A DNA stretch of 64,000 bases from Marasmitruncus massiliensis (GCF_900186535.1 NZ_FYDE01000005.1:224895-288894), one strand, 5' to 3'. Counted from the first letter of the stretch, positions 40,333-49,520 are shown. Notes: generated by a model from the letters alone, not told the origin. Made by a program: numbers and translations.

Positions 40333-43190
40333 ATGAAAAAGTACAAAAAAATCGCCCTTGTTCTTACTCTCGCACTTATGGTAACAATGCTCTTTAGCAC
40401 AACAGCCTTTGCAGCCAATGGGGATGTAGCCGGGGCGATTGAGGGAACGTGGAACGATGCCTCCGGGCAAATCAAGACGGTGGTCAACAAGGTGGTGTTC
40501 CCCGCCATTGACCTGATTCTGGCGGTGTTTTTCTTCGCCAAACTGGGGACGGCGTATTTCGACTGTGCGCCCGTAACGGCGATGTAATAATTCTGGACTT
40601 GGCAATCCAGCGGGTAAAAGCTCATTTGCCCGTCATCAACCGGCTTACCTGAGAGGGAAACCTCATAGGGGAAAATAGCACACCGGTAAACCCATGAGTT
40701 GGGCAGTTGTCAGCCCACGACTGAATGGGAAGATGAAACAGATGATATGAGGATAAAAGCCATACTGCCTGAAGCGCAGTCCGAGAGGTTTATGTAGGAA
40801 CTTTGGCGAAAGACAGCTATCGCCATACCGCACAGCCACAATACATTAGTCGAGTATATGTGGGTGAGCTTCTGTGTGGCTCAACTCCGTATGGAGAAAA
40901 GGACGGAAACGCTATCCGACAATCATCTACGCTATTATTACATTGCTAAACGGGGATTGCCTAACCCGAAATGCCGGAAATCCGGCTATGCGTAATGCCT
41001 TTGTGGTGATAAATTTCAAGGCTTTGCCAAGAAAGATGACGCTGAATATTCGGCATGGCAACGGAGCCGCCGTAGTAGTCCGAGTGCGGTAACGCCGCAT
41101 ACATGGCGAAGGGCGGCAGCTTGTTATCTTAACAATAGAGAAAGGAAGGTGTGTGATACACCATGAGAAATCCAATCAATATGTTAAGCAGTTTACAGAA
41201 CCACAGTAGTGACAGGTCGTATACCTTTGAACGGCTCTACCGCAATCTGTATAACCGTGAGCTGTTTTTGCTGGCTTATCAGAATATCTATGCCAGCCAA
41301 GGGAATATGACAAAAGGCACCGATGGAAAAACCATCGACGCAATGAGCCTGAATCGCATTGATGGCATGATTGCGAGCCTAAAGGACGAGAGCTATCAGC
41401 CACAACCATCAAGAAGAACCTATATCCCAAAGAAAAACGGAAAAATGCGTCCGTTGGGAATCCCTTCTTTTGACGATAAGCTGGTACAGGAATGTGTGCG
41501 GCTCCTGCTGGAAGCAGTATATGAGGGCGGTTTTGCGAAAACCTCGCATGGCTTTCGCCCAAAACATAGCTGCCATACGGCACTTAGTCAAGCACAGGTC
41601 TGTTTTACTGGCGTGAAGTGGTTTGTTGAGGGAGATATTAAAGGCTTCTTTGACAATATCAATCATGAAGTCATGATTGGGATATTAGCGGAACGTATCA
41701 AAGATGAAAAATTTCTGCGTCTTATCCGCAAGTTTCTAAAGGCTGGATATTTAGAGGATTGGCAGTACCATAACACCTACAGCGGTACGCCGCAGGGCGG
41801 TATCATCAGCCCCATTCTTGCCAACATCTATCTGGATAAATTGGACAGGTATATGGAGGAACTGAAAAAGCGGTTTGATAAGGGAGCTGTCCGTGCTGTC
41901 TATCCTGAAACCTATGAGCTGGAGAAAAAACGTGGGGTGCTTGCCAAGAAATTGCGCAACACCAATTCAGAGGAAGAAAAGCAGGTGCTCACAGAGAAAA
42001 TTCGTGAGATTGACCGTAAAAAGCTGACGATTCCTTATTCCGACCCGTTTGATACCAGCTTTAAGCGACTTCAATATGTCCGTTATGCTGATGATTTTCT
42101 TATCGGCGTTATTGGCAGTAAAGAGGACGCAATCGCAATAAAGGAACAGGTAAAGGCTTTTGTTGCTGACACGCTGATCTTAGAGCTGTCAGATGAAAAA
42201 ACGCTGATAACCCATTCCGAAAAAAGAGCAAGGTTTTTGGGGTATGACATTTATGTACGGCGTTCTACCGCTACCAAAAAGGATAAGACAGGGCGGCTCT
42301 GCCGCCACCTGAACGGCACTGTCTGTTTGGAAATGCCAACGGAGCTTATGCGTAAAAAGCTATTGGAATACAGTGCTATGACCATTGAAAAAACGGTCTA
42401 TGGCAAAGACAACTGGAAAGCGAAAGCCCGGTACTATCTCAAGGATAACGATGACCTCGAAATCCTTGACCAGTACAACAGTGAAATCAGGGGCTTCCGC
42501 AATTACTACCGTATTGCCAATAACGCCGCTCATGCCAGCTCTTTTGGCTATATCATGCAGTACAGTATGTTCAAAACCTTTGCGACCAAATATCGCACAA
42601 CCATGCGCAGAATGATTGAGAAACTGCGTATCGGCAAGAACTTTGGAGTACGCTTCACTGATAAAGAGGGAAAGACAAAAACACGACTGTTTTACAATGA
42701 GGGTTTCGCAAGAAAGCCTTTGCAGAAAAATGCCGTTGTAGACGTTATCCCCCAAACTGTGATGTATTCCAGTAAAACAAGCTTGATGGCAAGGCTGTCC
42801 GCAGGGCAATGCGAGCTGTGCGGCAAAACTGACTGTGAGATTGAAATTCACCATGTCAGGAAGCTCAAAGACCTGAAAGGTAAAAGCTATTGGGAGCGCT
42901 TTATGATTGCGAGAAACCGCAAGACGCTGGCGCTCTGCTTAGACTGTCACGAAAAGTTACACTCTGGAAAACTGAATTAACAAGTGGAGAGCCGTGTGCA
43001 TCGAGAGGTGCAAGCACGGTTCGGGGGCGAGTGTTCGGAAACCTGCCATAGGAATATGGTAAGGCGCTGGGCACTTAGCCCACATAGAAAACACGGACAA
43101 TTTGAGTGGGCCGCGCCAGCGATTTTGTTTGCCTGTTTGGTGTTCACCCTGACGGCGCCGACCTATATCTGGACTATATTGGGCATGTAG
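40333..43190 (+). CDS. VirB2/pilin-like conjugation protein, split by a group II intron
   Basis: Exons 40333-40564 and 43084-43190 join to a 112-residue protein. It has a signal peptide (MKKYKKIALVLTLALMVTML, then AFA) and two hydrophobic helices: VVFPAIDLILAVFFFAKLG in exon 1 and APAILFACLVFTLTAPTYIW in exon 2. Across the junction the codon T+AT gives tyrosine and the sequence AYFDYRKHGQFEWAAP, which fits CagC/TrbC-like subunits of clostridial ICEs. Without splicing, translation would end 23 bases into the intron at 40587. The gene is the probable pilin or channel-lining subunit. Confidence 0.82.
40565..43083 (+). mobile_element. Group II intron 1, in the pilin-like gene
   Basis: It begins GTGCG at 40565 and ends AC at 43083. 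Domain V is visible at about 42990-43021 (AGCCGTGTGC, then GAGA loop, then GCACGGTT). AGTCGAG at 40848-40854 can pair with the exon end TTCGACT (six pairs plus a wobble), a good EBS1-IBS1 match. The region 40565-41162 is structured intron RNA without a gene, and the intron encodes its own maturase. Confidence 0.85.
41163..42980 (+). CDS. ltrA: Group II intron reverse transcriptase/maturase (LtrA-like)
   Basis: A 605-residue intron-encoded protein. RT domains run from about residue 60 (RTYIPKKNGKMRPLGIPSFD, FVEGDIKGFFDNINHEVM, GTPQGGIISPILANIYLD) to the catalytic RYADDFLIGV near 313. The maturase X domain follows, then an HNH endonuclease with CELCGKTDCEIEIHHVRKLK and LALCLDCHEKLH. All catalytic residues are present, so it should splice the intron and support retrohoming. 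Confidence 0.95.
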   Translation: MRNPINMLSSLQNHSSDRSYTFERLYRNLYNRELFLLAYQNIYASQGNMTKGTDGKTIDAMSLNRIDGMIASLKDESYQPQPSRRTYIPKKNGKMRPLGIPSFDDKLVQECVRLLLEAVYEGGFAKTSHGFRPKHSCHTALSQAQVCFTGVKWFVEGDIKGFFDNINHEVMIGILAERIKDEKFLRLIRKFLKAGYLEDWQYHNTYSGTPQGGIISPILANIYLDKLDRYMEELKKRFDKGAVRAVYPETYELEKKRGVLAKKLRNTNSEEEKQVLTEKIREIDRKKLTIPYSDPFDTSFKRLQYVRYADDFLIGVIGSKEDAIAIKEQVKAFVADTLILELSDEKTLITHSEKRARFLGYDIYVRRSTATKKDKTGRLCRHLNGTVCLEMPTELMRKKLLEYSAMTIEKTVYGKDNWKAKARYYLKDNDDLEILDQYNSEIRGFRNYYRIANNAAHASSFGYIMQYSMFKTFATKYRTTMRRMIEKLRIGKNFGVRFTDKEGKTKTRLFYNEGFARKPLQKNAVVDVIPQTVMYSSKTSLMARLSAGQCELCGKTDCEIEIHHVRKLKDLKGKSYWERFMIARNRKTLALCLDCHEKLHSGKLN

Positions 43191-43200
43191 ATACAGCAAC

Positions 43201-43237
43201 AGCCGTTGCATCTAAGTAAGGTGCAACGGCTCAATTT
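43201..43237 (+). terminator. Terminator after the pilin-like gene
   Basis: AGCCGTTGCA and TGCAACGGCT arms around an 11-base loop, then CAATTTCG. The T tract is weak. It marks the left edge of the cargo block. Confidence 0.55.
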
Positions 43238-43359
43238 CGTGGCAAGTCAGATTTGATTGTGTAGGTGAACTTAGTCACCAACTGAGGGGTTTCTCATTTG
43301 GTTCGTTCAGAACATTCATCAAATAAAACAGGCAATAATGCTTTGCTCCATTGATTTGA

Positions 43360-44082
43360 TCAGAACAACCTTTTCCCATCTGAAATATCAATATCTAACT
43401 CTTTTGCCACACTGTTTTGCTTAAATGGATTTATTTTTTCCACTACACCGTCACGTTTGAAAAGTGAGCCTGTATTCTTGAACCAAAAGGTTACATCTGC
43501 TTTTACGCATTGTTCACGGATATTAAGTACCCAATCATAATCACACACACGGGTTTCTCGCCCTGTTTCACCACCGACAGTCACATGGTCTACGCCATGA
43601 AGATATGGCGTTAAATCTATCATTTCTAAAAGTGGGGCACAAGCAATAAACCGCCTCTTTATCGGATAGGATAAAAAGAGTGGAAGCCTTTCGTCTGCTA
43701 ATTTTTGATTTTCAATAGTACACCCAATATTCACATTGTCATATCCTGCGTCCCAATCTGATGGAAGCGATATGAGAAAACGGTCAATTCGTTTTGTTAA
43801 AATCAAAAAATCTATGTCCGTTCTTTCCTTGATGATAGACCAAACTTCTTTACGCCATTCATCTGCTTCGGGAAGAAAAAAGTCAGTTGCAAAACAGGTC
43901 GCAAGAATTTTGTTTCCTTTAATGTTGTATTCGCCTTTTGCAGTTTTTCTTATAGGCCAATCAAATTTATCTGTTTTTTGTATGGTGTTTTGACCATAGC
44001 GTTTCGCGTGTGGCCCGTAAAAATAACAATTTGTGCAGCCATCACTTATTTTGTAACAGCCTGTCCACGGCTCCCAATTCAT
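43360..44082 (-). CDS. DUF5131 (phage Gp37/Gp68-like) protein
   Basis: A 240-residue protein. It starts MNWEPWTGCYKISDGCTNCY, giving the C-x6-C-x2-C cysteine set of DUF5131 proteins. A TIM-barrel-like body follows with LATCFATDFFLPEADEWRKE, DFLILTKR and HVTVGGETGRETRVCDYDWV. The cysteines suggest an Fe-S cluster as in radical-SAM-like enzymes; activity is unknown. AAGGAGG precedes the ATG at 44082. It is the first of three leftward cargo genes. Confidence 0.82.
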   Translation of the reverse strand: MNWEPWTGCYKISDGCTNCYFYGPHAKRYGQNTIQKTDKFDWPIRKTAKGEYNIKGNKILATCFATDFFLPEADEWRKEVWSIIKERTDIDFLILTKRIDRFLISLPSDWDAGYDNVNIGCTIENQKLADERLPLFLSYPIKRRFIACAPLLEMIDLTPYLHGVDHVTVGGETGRETRVCDYDWVLNIREQCVKADVTFWFKNTGSLFKRDGVVEKINPFKQNSVAKELDIDISDGKRLF

Positions 44083-44141
44083 AGATACCCTCCTTTGTTC
44101 AGAGTAAAATGGCGGCTTGGATTTACCAAAGCCGCCATGTG

Positions 44142-44612
44142 TCATATATCAAAGCACGACGCATACTGTTTTACGACTTCAAGGGGAAACATTGTGCGCT
44201 TGGCCACTTCCTCAGCAGACATGCCCTGATTTAAAAAGCGCTTGATAGCGGTATTCATATCCTCTGCAATCTCCACAATGTGCTTGTCCGGGTCATATAC
44301 CCGAATGTCACGCTGCCCCCACGGGTATTCCTTTATTTCATGCACCCATTGTAAGCCGGATATACTTTTCATTTCGGCGTATACTTTGTCTAAATCCTCT
44401 ACTTCAAAATAGACTTGAAAGTTGTGTGACTGCTCTTTCACGCTATCGACTGCTACACCAACAAGCTCGGCGTATCCTTGTTGCAGAGAAAAGCCCTCAA
44501 AGGTTACATGCACGCCAATATCCATGACCGCGTTTTGATGAAGCACATTTTCATAAAAATGCTTAGAAGCGAGTATATCCTTAACCGCTAAAAGACAACC
44601 TTGATATTTCAT
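44142..44612 (-). CDS. VOC-family (glyoxalase/bleomycin-resistance-like) protein
   Basis: A 156-residue protein with one VOC domain (residues 1-115): YQGCLLAVKDILASKHFYEN at the start and GQRDIRVYDPDKHIVEIAED at its end, including the metal-ligand glutamate position. A 40-residue helical C-terminal tail (AIKRFLNQGMSAEEVAKRTM) is extra and HTH-like. It is three bases from the AraC-type gene and probably under its control. The substrate is unknown. Confidence 0.85.
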   Translation of the reverse strand: MKYQGCLLAVKDILASKHFYENVLHQNAVMDIGVHVTFEGFSLQQGYAELVGVAVDSVKEQSHNFQVYFEVEDLDKVYAEMKSISGLQWVHEIKEYPWGQRDIRVYDPDKHIVEIAEDMNTAIKRFLNQGMSAEEVAKRTMFPLEVVKQYASCFDI

Positions 44613-44615
44613 TTT

Positions 44616-45437
44616 TCAATCCTCCTTTGAGGATATTGTATCGTATATCTCTGTGCCGTCATAGTAAAAATCCGACATTGTTTTCAGATAGTCTTGAGGT
44701 GAAACACCGCTGATAGCCTTGAAATCCTTATCAAAATGGGCTTGGTCGAAATAGCCAGCTTGTTGCGACAATGCTGCAAAAAAGCAAGGCGATGTTTGAA
44801 TGTGCTTTAACACATAGTTAAAGCGGGTTAGGCGTGCAAAGTCCTTAATATTCATTCCAATTTGCGCAAGAAACAAGCGATTTAATTGTCGCTCACTGTA
44901 ACCCGATTGCCGGGCAACTTCTTTCACTTGTACTTGTCCGTAACTATCAGAAATTACTGTGGTAGCTAATAACAAAGCGTCCGAAATAAGGGGATTTTCC
45001 ATGCGCCTATATAATATTTTTTCACAAGTATTTACTAACTCTATTGCGGTTTTTGACTCTATAAAGGCTTGATACAACGAATGAAATAGCTCGTTGTCAA
45101 TGTCCTCAAGCGAAAGGCGCTTGTCTGCAAACTCCGCTTGGCTTTGGCGTGTGATTTGATACAAACCATAGGGCGAAAACTGGATAAGTAGCAGGACATG
45201 ATAACCATTTGGTTCCATTCCTAAGAAAACAGGGGTTAGGGATGCTCCCCATAGTTCAGCAATTACAGCGGTTCCATCAAAGGCAAGCGACAATGTTCCG
45301 CAAGCGTTAGGCATAAGCGTATATTGTGCCATGAACGTATCATTTTCTGGAAACACGATATTGTAATATAGAATATATTTTCGTAGCCCTACATGTGAGG
45401 GAAACATATTGAATTGCTTGTCATTTTTAGTAATCAT
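44616..45437 (-). CDS. AraC-family transcriptional regulator
   Basis: A 273-residue protein with an N-terminal ligand-binding part (KYILYYNIVFPENDTFMAQY, TLSLAFDGTAVIAELWGASL) and a C-terminal AraC DNA-binding domain near residues 185-265 (VARQSGYSERQLNRLFLAQI, FFAALSQQAGYFDQAHFDKD, FKAISGVSPQDYLK). The ATG at 45437 follows AAGGGGG. It probably activates the downstream VOC gene. The gap 45438-45795 holds this gene's upstream region and the promoter of the rightward WYL gene only. Confidence 0.88.
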   Translation of the reverse strand: MITKNDKQFNMFPSHVGLRKYILYYNIVFPENDTFMAQYTLMPNACGTLSLAFDGTAVIAELWGASLTPVFLGMEPNGYHVLLLIQFSPYGLYQITRQSQAEFADKRLSLEDIDNELFHSLYQAFIESKTAIELVNTCEKILYRRMENPLISDALLLATTVISDSYGQVQVKEVARQSGYSERQLNRLFLAQIGMNIKDFARLTRFNYVLKHIQTSPCFFAALSQQAGYFDQAHFDKDFKAISGVSPQDYLKTMSDFYYDGTEIYDTISSKED

Positions 45438-45745
45438 ATTGTTCCCCCTTATATTCAAAGTGACGTTTTCATTATGTTTATCCGCCAAATCCAAATTAAG
45501 CAAAAATAAATACACCCTTTTGAGGCAATTTTTTCTTCACTATCATTTCAAAATGGTTTTACTCAGTAAATATATGAAATAAGTTTACCATAGCAAAATA
45601 GAAGTTTCAATCAATTAAACATAGGCAATAGGGAGGAGTTCGGTGCTATGAAAATTAAAATCCGTTCACCGTCTTTATGCAAGCATTGACTGGACGATTT
45701 GGGGGATGTAGTGAAACAAATAATGTTCCATTGTTTTAATATGTC

Positions 45746-45774
45746 TTGTAGATGTCATATTATCATCTTATAAT
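45746..45774 (+). promoter_or_regulatory. Promoter of the WYL regulator gene
   Basis: TTGTAG, 17 bases, TATAAT. The spacer contains AGATG...CATCT, an imperfect palindrome that could be an autoregulatory site. Confidence 0.6.
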
Positions 45775-45795
45775 AAAAGCAGTAGAGGTGATAAT

Positions 45796-46689
45796 ATGCA
45801 GATTAACAGGCTATTTGAAATGGTTTATCTATTGCTAAACAAAAAAAGTATGACCGCCGGGGAGCTTGCTACACACTTTGAGGTTTCACCCCGCACGATT
45901 TACCGGGATGTGGAACTTCTGTCCTCGGCGGGAATACCCATTTATATGACCAAGGGCAAGGGCGGCGGAATTTCACTGCTCCCGGACTTCGTTCTCAATA
46001 AAACTGTCCTGACCGATGGCGAAAAGTCAGATATCCTTGCTGCACTTCACGCAGTAGAGGCGGTCAACTTAGAGCAAACCAATACTGCGGTGCAAAAGCT
46101 GTCCTCCCTGTTCGGAAACACCAACACCGATTGGGTCGAAGTTGATTTCTCTGGTTGGGCAAATGCTGATGAGGAAGCGCAGCTGTTCAGCCTACTGAAA
46201 ACCGCCATTCTCGGAAAGAAAAAAGTGGCTTTTCGGTATCACAGCAGTGAGGGCAGCACGCAGCGCACAGCAGAACCCATGAAGCTCTGTTTTAAGGGAC
46301 AGAGCTGGTACCTTTATGCGTTCTGCACAGTGCGTCAGGATTATCGGTTTTTCAAGCTGCGGCGCATGAAAGAATTACAGCCGCTTGATGAGCACTTTGA
46401 ACGCACTGCCCCGGCGAAGGTATTTGAGGGCGGCGAGATTTTTAAAGATGATTTCGTGACCATTAGGCTAAAGCTGTCAAAGAAAATGGCGTATCGTGTC
46501 TATGATGAATTTTCACAGTACAAAACGCTTCCCAGCGGTGATTTCATTGCGCAGCTCACCATGCCCAGAGGTGATTGGGTCTATCAATATCTCGCGACCT
46601 TCGGTGAGTATTGTGAAATTATAGAACCGGAGGATATCCGCCTGCAAATAAAGGATAAGCTGCAAAAAACACTGGCACAATATTTATAA
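45796..46689 (+). CDS. WYL-domain (YafY-type) transcriptional regulator
   Basis: A 297-residue DeoR-type HTH regulator with a WYL domain. The HTH is MTAGELATHFEVSPRTIYRD; the WYL region has FRYHSSEGSTQRTAEPMKLC and then GQSWYLYAFCTVRQDYRFFK; a WCX-like C terminus follows. It likely senses a ligand and regulates the next genes. AGAGGTGAT precedes the ATG. A TGACA-N6-TGTCA palindrome lies just after its stop codon. Confidence 0.9.
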   Translation: MQINRLFEMVYLLLNKKSMTAGELATHFEVSPRTIYRDVELLSSAGIPIYMTKGKGGGISLLPDFVLNKTVLTDGEKSDILAALHAVEAVNLEQTNTAVQKLSSLFGNTNTDWVEVDFSGWANADEEAQLFSLLKTAILGKKKVAFRYHSSEGSTQRTAEPMKLCFKGQSWYLYAFCTVRQDYRFFKLRRMKELQPLDEHFERTAPAKVFEGGEIFKDDFVTIRLKLSKKMAYRVYDEFSQYKTLPSGDFIAQLTMPRGDWVYQYLATFGEYCEIIEPEDIRLQIKDKLQKTLAQYL

Positions 46690-46691
46690 TA

Positions 46692-46707
46692 TGACACGCT
46701 GCTGTCA
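46692..46707. promoter_or_regulatory. TGACA-N6-TGTCA palindrome
   Basis: A perfect five-base inverted repeat directly upstream of the GyrI-like gene. TGACA/TGTCA arms are known in sites of WYL-type regulators (recalled), so the preceding regulator is the likely binder. Confidence 0.5.
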
Positions 46708-46755
46708 ATTGGTCTTTGCTATGATAAATGCATCAAAGACAAGGAGGCCGATCAA

Positions 46756-47196
46756 ATGAACTACGAAGTTGTGCATTTAGAGGAAAAGATTATTGTTGGG
46801 GTAAGTGCTGCGACCAGCAACAGCGACCCTGAAATGGGAAAAATCATTGGCGGACTTTGGGAGAAGCTGTACCAAGGTGGTATCAATGCCATGATAAAAA
46901 ACAAGATAAACGAGTACGCCATTGGGCTGTATTCCGATTACACAGCTGACGGGTACTGCGTAACGGCGGGCAACGAGGTTTCCAAGGCAGAAAATCCTGA
47001 ACTGACCGTAAAAACAATCCCTGCCGGAAAATACGCCAAATTCTCTGTGCATGGGCATAGGGAAAAGGCCGTCTCTGACTCATGGGGAGAGATTTGGCAG
47101 ACAGATTTAGATCGCAGCTTTACAGGTGATTTCGAGGAATACCGAAATGCCGACCCGGAAAACTGTGATATTGATATTTACATTGCTCTGAAGTAA
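46756..47196 (+). CDS. GyrI-like/effector-binding domain protein
   Basis: A 146-residue GyrI-like (AraC effector-binding) protein: NYEVVHLEEKIIVGVSAATS, AIGLYSDYTADGYCVTAGNE, IPAGKYAKFSVHGH and a C-terminal DIDIYIAL strand. Such free-standing domains bind small molecules. It often follows a WYL/YafY regulator, as here. AAGGAGG precedes the ATG. Confidence 0.85.
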   Translation: MNYEVVHLEEKIIVGVSAATSNSDPEMGKIIGGLWEKLYQGGINAMIKNKINEYAIGLYSDYTADGYCVTAGNEVSKAENPELTVKTIPAGKYAKFSVHGHREKAVSDSWGEIWQTDLDRSFTGDFEEYRNADPENCDIDIYIALK

Positions 47197-47210
47197 AGGG
47201 GGGAAAACGT

Positions 47211-47600
47211 ATGAAATTAGATGGCTTCGGAATTTTCGTAAAAGACATGCCAACAATGGTGCGTTTTTACCGTGATGTTCTTGGGTTTGAAATCAAGGAG
47301 GAAGAAGATGCCAGCAATGTCTATCTGGTGAAAGATGGCACTTTGTTTTTACTTTATCGCAGAACCGATTTTGAGCAGATGGCAAAAAGGTCGTTTTCGT
47401 ATGCCAACGGCATCCATGGCCATTATGAAATTGCGATGGGTGTAGAAAACTTTGCTGCAGTCGATGATACTTTCAAACAAGTTGTGTCAAAAGGTGCGGC
47501 GCCTGTCTTAGAGCCTACAACAGAGCCATGGGGACAGCGGACTTGCTATGTTGCAGATCCAGAGGGTAACTTAATTGAAATCGGTTCCTTTATCAAATAA
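47211..47600 (+). CDS. VOC-family protein
   Basis: A 129-residue single VOC domain: KLDGFGIFVKDMPTMVRFYR, a central YANGIHGHYEIAMGV strand, and PWGQRTCYVADPEGNLIEIG at the end with the metal-binding glutamate. It may be a dioxygenase, glyoxalase-like or binding protein. It is 14 bases after the GyrI-like gene, in the same operon. Confidence 0.87.
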   Translation: MKLDGFGIFVKDMPTMVRFYRDVLGFEIKEEEDASNVYLVKDGTLFLLYRRTDFEQMAKRSFSYANGIHGHYEIAMGVENFAAVDDTFKQVVSKGAAPVLEPTTEPWGQRTCYVADPEGNLIEIGSFIK

Positions 47601-47647
47601 GCATTGATACGATTGCCTAAGACCTAAAGAAGGATGCGAAATAACCA

Positions 47648-48067
47648 ATGGACTATAGAAAAGAATTTGAGCGCATGATGCATACACAAACAGCTATGGC
47701 GCTGGCTACAGCGGCATATGGAGTGTCCAATGTGCGCATCGTTAATTTCTATTATGATGCAGAGACGAAAACCCTGTATTTCTCCACCTTTCGCGACAAT
47801 CAAAAGGTTGCGGAGTTTGAGAAAAACACGCATGTGGCATTCACAACGATTCCGACGAATGGTGAAGAACACGTTCGGGTCAAAAATGGTATTGTTAAGA
47901 AAAGCTCTGTTTCGATTGAAGCAATCAAAGACAAGTTTTTGACCAAGATGCCGAAATACATTATGAGTATCCCGGATGTGCTCCCTGCGCTGCTTCTGTT
48001 TGAAATCACCTTTCACGAAGCAGATGTGGTCATTGACTTTAAACACATGGACACCATTGCGGTATAA
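47648..48067 (+). CDS. Pyridoxamine 5'-phosphate oxidase-like (flavin-binding) protein
   Basis: A 139-residue split-barrel protein: MALATAAYGVSNVRIVNFYY, LYFSTFRDNQKVAEFEKN and HVAFTTIPTNGEEHVRVKNG match the FMN-binding half of the family. It is probably a flavin-dependent reductase or binding protein rather than a true PdxH. It ends the rightward cargo operon before a terminator. Confidence 0.85.
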   Translation: MDYRKEFERMMHTQTAMALATAAYGVSNVRIVNFYYDAETKTLYFSTFRDNQKVAEFEKNTHVAFTTIPTNGEEHVRVKNGIVKKSSVSIEAIKDKFLTKMPKYIMSIPDVLPALLLFEITFHEADVVIDFKHMDTIAV

Positions 48068-48112
48068 TCTGAAACTCCTGTAAGCATAAGCGAGTTGCAA
48101 ATATTCTCTAAG

Positions 48113-48147
48113 GCGCACTGTGAACGAACCCACGGTGCGCTTTTTTA
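48113..48147 (+). terminator. Terminator of the rightward cargo operon
   Basis: GCGCACTGTG and CACGGTGCGC arms (one mismatch) with six T after them. Confidence 0.8.
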
Positions 48148-48174
48148 TTTCCCCCCAAAAGACGTTTGCAGCAG

Positions 48175-48208
48175 CAAAACAAGGAGAACGGCAGAACCGC
48201 TCTCCTTG
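48175..48208 (-). terminator. Terminator of the small leftward gene at 48229
   Basis: AAGGAGAACGG and CCGCTCTCCTT arms; read leftward a GTTTTG tract follows. Confidence 0.65.
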
Positions 48209-48228
48209 CTTTTTATAAACGGGCTTTG

Positions 48229-48396
48229 CTATTTATCGTTGTTGTCGGGCTCCGGATCTCTTTTGAGCTCCACAATAACGCCGTCGTCGCCGGAGATGAA
48301 AAGCTCCTCCGTCTTTTGCTGCGCACGCTGAAGCAGCGAGATGGCATCCGTCACATCGTTAAACAGCGAATCATACATTTTTTTGTAGTCTGCCAC
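48229..48396 (-). CDS. Conserved 55-residue protein (paralogue of 7837)
   Basis: A 55-residue protein beginning MADYKKMYDSLFNDVTDAIS, then LLQRAQQKTEELFISGDDGV and a charged tail. It shares MADYxKMYxxLFNxxTDxI and TEELxI with the chromosomal protein at 7837-8010. The start is GTG with AAGGAGG eight bases upstream. It is divergent from the VirB6-like gene. The role is unknown; occurrence both inside and outside the element suggests transfer between them. Confidence 0.72.
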   Translation of the reverse strand: MADYKKMYDSLFNDVTDAISLLQRAQQKTEELFISGDDGVIVELKRDPEPDNNDK

Positions 48397-48595
48397 GCAA
48401 TTGACCTCCTTTTCCTTATTTCGGTGGCCACCGTTGTGTGGTATTGAAGCTCTGAATGGGCGGATTGTCAAGTCGTTTTTGAAGTTTTCTAAATCTTTGC
48501 TCCCTGTCAGAAATCCGTTCAGACGGATACGCAGGCACACCGCAGCATTGCTATGGTGTGCCTTTTTTATTTTCACAGAAAGGGGTGAGAATCCA

Positions 48596-49501
48596 ATGTT
48601 CATATGGGACTTTGTCCTTGGAACCGTCATGGATCAGATCATCGAATGGCTCTACGGACAGGTAGTCGGCTTTCTGGCCGACTTTTTTGCACAGATGGGA
48701 AACATGGGCGTGGAGCTGTTCGAAATGAATTGGGTGCAGTCCATCGTCCTGTTTTTTTCCTATCTGGCTTGGGCGCTGTACGGAACCGGGCTGGTGGTGT
48801 CGGCGTTTGAAACCGGCATCGAGTACCAGCACGGCCGGGGCAGCATCAAGGACACCGCCTTAAATGCTATCAAGGGCTTTATGGCGGTGTCCCTTTTTAC
48901 CACTGTGCCGGTGGAGCTTTTCAAGCTCTCGGTGAATCTCCAGAGCAGCCTCACGGCGGGCATCACCGGCTACGGAACCAGCTTCGGCGACCTTGCGGGG
49001 AACATCATTTCCGAGCTTGGCAGCTCGGCGGATATCGGCGGCGCCATGGGCTCCGGCGTGTTCGGCGGTCTGGCTGTCATTACCAGCCCCATCCTGCTGC
49101 TCTTTATGATTATCATGATGGGCTATGCGGTCATTAAAGTGTTTTTTGCCAACCTGAAGCGCGGCGGTATTTTGCTGATCCAGATCGCCGTGGGCAGCCT
49201 GTATATGTTCTCTGTTCCCCGCGGCTACATCGACGGCTTTACACAGTGGTGCAAGCAGATTATCGGCCTGTGCCTGACCACGTTTTTACAGGCGACCATC
49301 CTCGCGGCAGGGCTTATGGTGCTGCGAACCCATGCTTTGCTGGGGCTTGGTCTGATGCTGGCCGCCGGAGAGGTACCGCGAATTGCCGGAGCCTTCGGGC
49401 TGGACACCAGCACAAAGGCCAATGTGATGAGCGCCGTGTATACCGCACAGGCGGCCGTCAACACTACCCGCACCATCGTGCAGGCGGTTGCGCCAAAATA
49501 G
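48596..49501 (+). CDS. VirB6/TrbL-like conjugation membrane protein
   Basis: A 301-residue polytopic protein with five or six membrane helices, of the type found in Tn1549-like ICEs. Features: MFIWDFVLGTVMDQIIEWLY, FFSYLAWALYGTGLVVSAFE, then SPILLLFMIIMMGYAVIKVF and a C-terminal LGLMLAAGEVPRIAGAFGLD. It is a predicted inner-membrane channel component of the type IV secretion system. AAGGGGTGAG precedes the ATG at 48596. Confidence 0.83.
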   Translation: MFIWDFVLGTVMDQIIEWLYGQVVGFLADFFAQMGNMGVELFEMNWVQSIVLFFSYLAWALYGTGLVVSAFETGIEYQHGRGSIKDTALNAIKGFMAVSLFTTVPVELFKLSVNLQSSLTAGITGYGTSFGDLAGNIISELGSSADIGGAMGSGVFGGLAVITSPILLLFMIIMMGYAVIKVFFANLKRGGILLIQIAVGSLYMFSVPRGYIDGFTQWCKQIIGLCLTTFLQATILAAGLMVLRTHALLGLGLMLAAGEVPRIAGAFGLDTSTKANVMSAVYTAQAAVNTTRTIVQAVAPK

Positions 49502-49520
49502 CACAGAAAGGAAAAAGCCT

